From contig JBLHMK010000009.1 in the NCBI GenBank assembly GCA_047621945.1, positions 1-36,657 of the forward strand: a DNA stretch of 36,657 nt. Reading direction: 5' to 3'. The notes below the pieces were generated by a model. That model was not told where the DNA came from, ran no database searches, and was given only the letters and a program-made list of their open reading frames with translations. Of this stretch, positions 32,441-36,657 are shown one piece after another. The position numbers and the translations under genes are program-made. Each line of letters starts with the position of its first letter. Position 1 is the stretch's first letter. Origin of the DNA: JAFMKE01 sp047621945. Its GTDB lineage: Bacteria; Bacteroidota; Bacteroidia; Chitinophagales; UBA8649.

Positions 32441-33739
32441 TTGTTGAAAAACTATGCTCCATACGCGTTCAAAACGATTCTAACAAGCATTGTGTTGTGC
32501 ATAACTTTTCAAGGGCTATTCTGTCAAGTAAACAGCACAGCGGCCAATTTGGTTTCAGATAGTGCAAAGGTACATTCAAATTCTTTACAAATCTTAGACA
32601 AAGCCTACCAAAGGCTTAAAATTCCCGTCCTTAAAAAAGACGATGAAAAGCGACTATGGTTGTTGCCGGCAATTGCTTGGAATAATTACGACAAGACTCA
32701 ACTAGGCTTAATCATTGGACTAGAGAAAAAAGATAACTATAGCTTAATGGCTATTCCCATGTACGCAACTGGAAGTGGGAATCTCACAGGTTTGCTTAAA
32801 GGGAATTATACTTTTAAAACACCACGCATCAATCGTTGGGATATTGGCTTGAAAGCCAAGCGATTTTCTTATCTGTTGTTTCCCGAAGATTTGACTTACA
32901 ATGTTATCGAACCTAGCTTGCGGATAATCCCCAATTTCAAAGCAAAAGGCGATTTAAGCCTAACTATTCGCAGTCGCTATATTTGGCAAGAATATCTTCT
33001 AGGTGGTAGACAAACCCAAGCGTTTAATATCCATCATATAGCCTTAGCCTATAGCACTCAAAAAAGCATCCTAGTCTACAGGTCAAATTTTGAAATAGAC
33101 GTAAACAAGTCTTTTGGATTAGCGAAATGGACAAATGATCTTCGAATTAGCTATACTAAGCACAAAAACAATGCAGCTTACATCAGAGGATTCATGGGCA
33201 GCTTCTTATTCAACAACTCTCCATCCTCTAACATTGACCCTCCGTTACCCATTTTTCAATTAGGTGGCTTATCTAATTCTGGTGTTTACTGGTTGCAAAA
33301 AGATTATGAGTTTGAGGACTTCTACCTAGACCGTAATGCTCAAGACAATTTCTTGCAACGTCAAGTAGCTGATTCAGAAGGAGGATTTAAGTCGGTAATG
33401 AGCATAGGGAACACCAATCAATTCTTAGCGTCTATCAATGTGCGTAGTGATATATTGATTCCAAGTCGAATAAAACGATGGTTTAACATACAACCGTTCG
33501 CTAATGGGGCAATTTCTAAGAACAAAGGAATGAAAGCAGATTGGTATGCTGAAGGAGGAGCTTCTCTTTTATTTTTTAATGAAGTAATTGGATTCCATGT
33601 TCCATTCGTGAGTACTACCAATATCAAGCTGAATCAACAAACCGCCTATGGCATTGCCAATAACGATTGGACAAAACGAATAAGCTTCAGTATTGATTTA
33701 ATTTCGATAAAGCGAATGCTAGAGAGTGAAATAAATTAA
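32441..33739 (+). CDS. outer-membrane beta-barrel-like protein related to the C-terminal part of M1 peptidases; TTG start
   Basis: A 432-residue protein with a signal peptide (TILTSIVLCITFQGLFCQ), then a helical linker (VSDSAKVHSNSLQILDKAYQ) and a long beta-strand-rich body. The segment RLWLLPAIAWNNYDKTQLGL (about 69-88) followed by AIPMYATGSGNLTGLLKGNY resembles the barrel region found after the protease domain in large Bacteroidota M1 aminopeptidases. Here it stands without a protease domain or HExxH motif. It is probably an outer-membrane protein of unknown function. The frame opens after a stop at 32387-32389 and has no ATG; TTG at 32441 or 32444 gives the signal peptide. It ends directly at the damaged cbpM. 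Confidence 0.7.
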   Translation: MLKNYAPYAFKTILTSIVLCITFQGLFCQVNSTAANLVSDSAKVHSNSLQILDKAYQRLKIPVLKKDDEKRLWLLPAIAWNNYDKTQLGLIIGLEKKDNYSLMAIPMYATGSGNLTGLLKGNYTFKTPRINRWDIGLKAKRFSYLLFPEDLTYNVIEPSLRIIPNFKAKGDLSLTIRSRYIWQEYLLGGRQTQAFNIHHIALAYSTQKSILVYRSNFEIDVNKSFGLAKWTNDLRISYTKHKNNAAYIRGFMGSFLFNNSPSSNIDPPLPIFQLGGLSNSGVYWLQKDYEFEDFYLDRNAQDNFLQRQVADSEGGFKSVMSIGNTNQFLASINVRSDILIPSRIKRWFNIQPFANGAISKNKGMKADWYAEGGASLLFFNEVIGFHVPFVSTTNIKLNQQTAYGIANNDWTKRISFSIDLISIKRMLESEIN

Positions 33740-34032
33740 TTATTCTTCATAGAAGCGTAATTTGTTTTGCCATTGAGTCAATTCGTTTTGCATGGTTTCC
33801 ACTTTTTGTAGAAGATTAAAAACAACATCAATTCCCTCTATATTCAAATCCATTTCTTGTCTAAGTCGAATCATTTTTCCAAATTAGCGATATGTTCTTT
33901 ATCAATATATCGAACTTCTTGATCCTTTATAAACTCAATAAGTCCGAATTCATGTAAGTCATTCAAAAAATATTCTTCAATTTCGTAATGTGTACACAAG
34001 GTCTGTATTAAAATTAATTTATGCTTAGTCAT
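33740..34032 (-). pseudogene. cbpM-like chaperone modulator with a one-base frameshift
   Basis: The frame from ATG 34032 reads MTKHKLILIQTLCTHYEIEE and on through NDLHEFGLIEF to NLEK, 53 residues, then TGA at 33871-33873. The next part lies in the -1 frame: MIRLRQEMDLNIEGIDVVFN to NKLRFYEE, ending at 33740. Joined, they give about 97 residues, the exact size and motif order of Flavobacteria CbpM-type proteins (which expect LEKMIRL across the join). One A missing from a run of five A (33874-33878) explains it. CbpM is a MerR-like HTH protein that binds and inhibits the J-domain of CbpA. The frames overlap as ATGA, so reinitiation or -1 slippage on the A-run is possible. A sequencing error is also possible. 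Confidence 0.75.
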
Positions 34033-34033
34033 C

Positions 34034-34261
34034 TTACCTTAATTTTAGAAGTTCACCAATCAATTCCTTCTCTTTATCACTTAATTGTAAAGACATTTTT
34101 ATGTGAAAGGTGATAATTAGATCGCCATACTTTCCGTCCTTTTTATAAATTGGAAATCCCGTAGCTTTTAACTTGACTTTAGCATCATATTGAGTTTCCG
34201 GAACCACTTTCAACTTCACTTTACCCGTGAACGTAGATAAGGTATATTCAAAAGAAAGCAT
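34034..34261 (-). pseudogene. cbpA (DnaJ-like) remnant, C-terminal domain end only
   Basis: About 75 residues from ATG 34261: FEYTLSTFTGKVKLKVVPET, KVKLKATGFPIYKKDGKYGD and LSDKEKELIGELLKLR match the last third of the DnaJ/CbpA C-terminal substrate-binding domain. The J-domain (with HPD), linker and first C-terminal subdomain, about 225 residues, are missing. Upstream DNA (34262-34370) shows no trace of them in any frame. It sits 1 bp before the frameshifted cbpM, the normal cbpA-cbpM order. The open frame extends upstream to 34342 but that extra part does not look like CbpA. It can no longer work as a J-protein. A short C-terminal peptide might still be made. Confidence 0.75.
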
Positions 34262-34370
34262 GTTACAAAAGTTAACGAATACAATTCGAAAACGCTTCCT
34301 AAATACTTTAATATTACTATAAGAAAAATGTTTATCAAGCACTTGACAAAAGACAACAACATCTTACAAA

Positions 34371-34400
34371 AAAAAAGTTGGAAGTAAACTTCCAACTTTT
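34371..34400 (-). terminator. Rho-independent terminator of metK
   Basis: A perfect 13-bp stem, AAAAAGTTGGAAG at 34371-34383 with CTTCCAACTTTTT at 34388-34400, and a 4-nt TAAA loop. On the minus strand it ends in nine T. It begins 25 bp past the metK stop and separates metK from the cbpA remnant. Confidence 0.88.
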
Positions 34401-34425
34401 TAAATATTAACTAAAGCAGTTTTTA

Positions 34426-35712
34426 TTAAAGATTAAATGCAGCTTTTACTTTATCTACAAAATCAAGTTTTTCCCAGGTGAATAATTCCACGTCCATGTT
34501 AACTACTTGACCGTCTGGAGAAGTGAATGTTTTATTAACGACTTCGTAGTCTCTTCCCATGTGACCATAAGCAGCTGTTTCGCTGTACATTGGGCTTCTT
34601 AGCTTTAATCTTTGCTCAATGAAGTAAGGACGCATATCGAAGATAGATTCTACAACCTTGCTAATTTCTCCATCAGTCATATCCACTTTAGAAGTACCAT
34701 AAGTATCCACATTAATAGAGGTTGGTTTAGCAACTCCAATAGCATAACTTACTTGAACAAGTACTTCATCACAAAGTCCTGCAGCTACTAAATTCTTAGC
34801 GATGTGACGTGTTGCGTACGCAGCACTTCTATCTACTTTACTTGGATCTTTACCACTAAATGCTCCACCACCGTGAGCACCTTTACCACCGTATGTATCT
34901 ACAATGATTTTTCTTCCAGTTAAACCAGTGTCACCGTGAGGGCCACCAATTACGAATACGCCTGTTGGATTAATGTGATAGGTAATGTCCTCATTGAATA
35001 AGTGAACATGTTTTGGAAACTTAGCTTTTAATCTTGGGATCAAGAAGCCAACTAAATCACTTTTAATTTTAACTAACATTTCGTTATTTGCAGCTTCTTT
35101 GTCTTCTGCACTAGAAGATTTAGGCCGAATAAAATCGTCATGTTGTGTTGAAATTACAATCGCATCAATACGCACTGGTTGATTATCATCATCGTACTCT
35201 AAAGTAACTTGACTCTTAGCATCAGGACGTAAATACTTGATATCTTTAAGTTCTCTTCTCAACTCAGCTAACTCGATTAATATTTTGTGAGATAAATCAA
35301 GCGCCAAAGGCATGTAATTGTCAGTTTCATTAGTTGCATAACCGAACATCATTCCTTGATCTCCTGCACCTTGGTCTTCTGGATTTTTTCTTTCTACTCC
35401 TTGATTGATATCAGGACTTTGCTCATGTATAGCACTTAACACCCCACAGCTTTTTGCTTCGAACATATATTCGCTCTTCGTGTATCCGATTTTTTCAATT
35501 ACTTTTCGAGCGATATTTTGAACATCCAAGTATGCTTTAGACTTCACTTCACCAGCAAGAATAACTTGTCCAGTTGTTACTAAAGTTTCGCAAGCAACTT
35601 TTGAATCTTTATCAAAGGCTAAAAAATTGTCAATAAGAGCATCTGAAATTTGGTCTGAAACCTTATCCGGATGACCTTCAGAAACAGATTCTGATGTAAA
35701 TAAGTATGGCAT
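34426..35712 (-). CDS. metK: S-adenosylmethionine synthase
   Basis: A 428-residue MetK, which makes S-adenosylmethionine from methionine and ATP in the cytoplasm. Family motifs: TSESVSEGHPDKVSDQISDA at 6-25, GAGDQGMMFGYA near 117-128 (ATP-binding signature), and the phosphate-binding GGGAFSGKDPSKVDRSAAY near 282-300. It is somewhat longer than the E. coli enzyme because of the insert KSSSAEDKEAANNEMLVKIK around residues 200-220, normal for Bacteroidota. It has its own terminator and a short upstream gap (55 bp) that leaves no room for a SAM riboswitch. Confidence 0.97.
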   Translation of the reverse strand: MPYLFTSESVSEGHPDKVSDQISDALIDNFLAFDKDSKVACETLVTTGQVILAGEVKSKAYLDVQNIARKVIEKIGYTKSEYMFEAKSCGVLSAIHEQSPDINQGVERKNPEDQGAGDQGMMFGYATNETDNYMPLALDLSHKILIELAELRRELKDIKYLRPDAKSQVTLEYDDDNQPVRIDAIVISTQHDDFIRPKSSSAEDKEAANNEMLVKIKSDLVGFLIPRLKAKFPKHVHLFNEDITYHINPTGVFVIGGPHGDTGLTGRKIIVDTYGGKGAHGGGAFSGKDPSKVDRSAAYATRHIAKNLVAAGLCDEVLVQVSYAIGVAKPTSINVDTYGTSKVDMTDGEISKVVESIFDMRPYFIEQRLKLRSPMYSETAAYGHMGRDYEVVNKTFTSPDGQVVNMDVELFTWEKLDFVDKVKAAFNL

Positions 35713-35750
35713 AATTATATTTTTCTATTGGTATTTAAATTGAAGTTGAG

Positions 35751-35758
35751 CAAATGTA
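35751..35758 (-). promoter_or_regulatory. probable -7 promoter box of metK
   Basis: The minus strand reads TACATTTG, matching TAnnTTTG, 38 bp upstream of the metK ATG, which would give a leader of about 30 nt. The -33 element falls in the end of the neighbouring gene and is not clear. Confidence 0.4.
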
Positions 35759-35767
35759 TGACAATGT

Positions 35768-36373
35768 TTATTTAATTTCAGTACGAAAGCACCTTTTTTC
35801 TTCTACGAAACCTTCAAAAACGTCTCCTATTTGAATTTGTCCAACCCCAGCAGGTGTGCCTGTATAAATTAAGTCCCCTTTTTGTATCCTAAAGAATTGC
35901 GAAATATAAACGATTAGTTCATCTATGGAGAAAAGCATATCCTTGCACTTTCCATCTTGTACCAATTCACCATTCTTACGAATAGAGAAATTAACTTGAT
36001 CTAATTCTCCAGTTAGGGGTATGAAGTCTCCTATAACAGCACTCCCATCAAACCCTTTTGCTATTTCCCAAGGATGTCCTTTCGCTTTTAACTCGGCTTG
36101 AAGGTCTCTAGCGGTTAGATCCATACCAATACTTATCATGTCATAGTAATCACGTGCAAATCTTTGCTGAATGTGCTTTCCATTTTTTGATATTTTGACT
36201 ACAATCTCTCCTTCATAATGAATATTAGAAGAAAACTCAGGGATATAAAATGATTTGTTTCCATTTAGAATTGCCGTCGGAGGCTTCATAAATACCAATG
36301 GTTTGGTGGGAATCTCATTTTTTAACTCCTTTACGTGATCTGCATAATTTCTTCCGATACAAAAAATCTTCAT
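35768..36373 (-). CDS. fumarylacetoacetate hydrolase family protein
   Basis: A 201-residue member of the FAH superfamily, metal-dependent C-C bond hydrolases or decarboxylases such as acylpyruvases and oxaloacetate decarboxylases. The metal site is seen as E54-x-E56 (HYEGEI) and D85 in MDLTARD; FIGRNY-like start (FCIGRNYADH) and GTPAGVGQI near 170-178 complete the fold. It is short, a single FAH domain without N-terminal extension, like YcgM/FAHD1-type proteins. The substrate is likely an acylpyruvate or oxaloacetate, by family only. It lies 2 bp after the lpxB stop, upstream of metK. Confidence 0.9.
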   Translation of the reverse strand: MKIFCIGRNYADHVKELKNEIPTKPLVFMKPPTAILNGNKSFYIPEFSSNIHYEGEIVVKISKNGKHIQQRFARDYYDMISIGMDLTARDLQAELKAKGHPWEIAKGFDGSAVIGDFIPLTGELDQVNFSIRKNGELVQDGKCKDMLFSIDELIVYISQFFRIQKGDLIYTGTPAGVGQIQIGDVFEGFVEEKRCFRTEIK

Positions 36374-36375
36374 AC

Positions 36376-36657
36376 TTAACTCTTTACAATTATCTCGGCA
36401 GCCTTTTCAGAGGCACCAGAATTTCCTAATACTTCAACCATTTGTTTGAAGTTTGCTTTCATTTCTTTATTTGTTACTTCGCTCAAAATATCTTTCAAGT
36501 TTGCTTCCAAATTTTGAGGATTCAAATCATTTTGAATCAACTCAGGGACTATTTTGCGTTCTGCTAGGATATTGACCAAAGCGATGTAAGGTACTTTTAT
36601 TAAATACTTCCCCATATGATAAGAAATAAAATTCCCCCTATACCCTACTAACATCGG
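36376..36657 (-). CDS. lpxB: lipid-A-disaccharide synthase LpxB, C-terminal fragment (cut by window edge)
   Basis: The last 94 or so residues of LpxB, the inner-membrane-associated glycosyltransferase that joins UDP-diacylglucosamine and lipid X into the lipid A disaccharide. The sequence PMLVGYRGNFISYHMGK followed by LIKVPYIALVNILAERKIVP and ELIQNDLNPQNL, ending in GASEKAAEIIVKS, fits the family end. The frame is open to the window edge, so the ATG at 36654 is internal and the gene continues beyond 36657. Its presence matches lptE elsewhere in the window: the organism makes a lipid-A-based outer membrane. Confidence 0.88.
   Translation of the reverse strand, partial: PMLVGYRGNFISYHMGKYLIKVPYIALVNILAERKIVPELIQNDLNPQNLEANLKDILSEVTNKEMKANFKQMVEVLGNSGASEKAAEIIVKS

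Noticed and set aside
34262..34370. Further coding remnant upstream of the cbpA fragment
   Set aside because: The frame is open to 34342 but its residues (KHFSYSNIKVFRKRFRI) have no CbpA likeness; treated as intergenic with nothing recognisable.
35713..35767. SAM riboswitch before metK
   Set aside because: The gap is 55 bp and the likely leader about 30 nt, with no stem-loop or pseudoknot of known SAM riboswitch classes.

Overview
The window is AT-rich chromosomal DNA of a member of the Bacteroidota, most likely a marine Flavobacteriales-type bacterium. The evidence is a type IX secretion (T9SS) C-terminal domain on a subtilase, a TonB-dependent receptor paired with a DUF4249 lipoprotein, a bacillithiol gene (bshB1), TAnnTTTG promoter boxes with no strong Shine-Dalgarno sequences, and the block miaB / sigma-54 activator / lptE / TPR protein / secG next to groES-groEL. 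No phage, plasmid, IS element, CRISPR array, rRNA or tRNA gene was seen. Most of the window is housekeeping core.

Layout. 1-6022: end of a MATE transporter, a rhomboid protease, a penicillin-acylase-family hydrolase with a small membrane protein behind it, and two secreted or outer-membrane proteins of unknown function. 6029-14047, all on the minus strand: an MsbA-like ABC exporter; a thiol-redox group (bshB1, Cys-type glutathione peroxidase, a START-domain protein, thioredoxin reductase); then a DUF4249 lipoprotein with its TonB-dependent receptor. 14204-16360: groES-groEL with a terminator, a sigma-54-like promoter and a phased array of TGTCAG boxes. 16435-17650: a small secreted protein, a REP-like palindrome, a decayed DUF1761 gene and two tandem terminators. 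17672-22152: a tightly packed operon miaB, sigma-54 activator, lptE, TPR protein, secG. 22326-26091: an Old Yellow Enzyme, then an HdrB/HdrC-like Fe-S pair with a small conserved protein. 26207-29131: a T9SS-exported subtilase and a phosphoribosyltransferase. 29167-32358: aroE, a PopT/DUF368 lipid-carrier transporter and a TPR protein. 32441-34261: an outer-membrane barrel protein followed by the wreck of a cbpA-cbpM co-chaperone pair. 34426-36657: metK, a fumarylacetoacetase-family protein and the end of lpxB.

Most interesting points. (1) groES has no CIRCE element and no TAnnTTTG box. It has a good -24/-12 (sigma-54) match preceded by three TGTCAG boxes spaced 22 and 24 bp apart. A sigma-54 activator lacking a sensory domain is encoded 3 kb away, and an 11-bp word from the groES array recurs at the promoter of that activator's operon. 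This suggests a PspF-like regulatory circuit joining chaperonin, LPS-export and Sec functions; it is an inference. (2) The cbpA-cbpM pair is doubly damaged: cbpA keeps only its C-terminal end, and cbpM has a one-base frameshift in an A-run. (3) A DUF1761 gene carries two compensating frameshifts and has lost its 3' end. I see no clearly new multi-gene defence or mobile system here.
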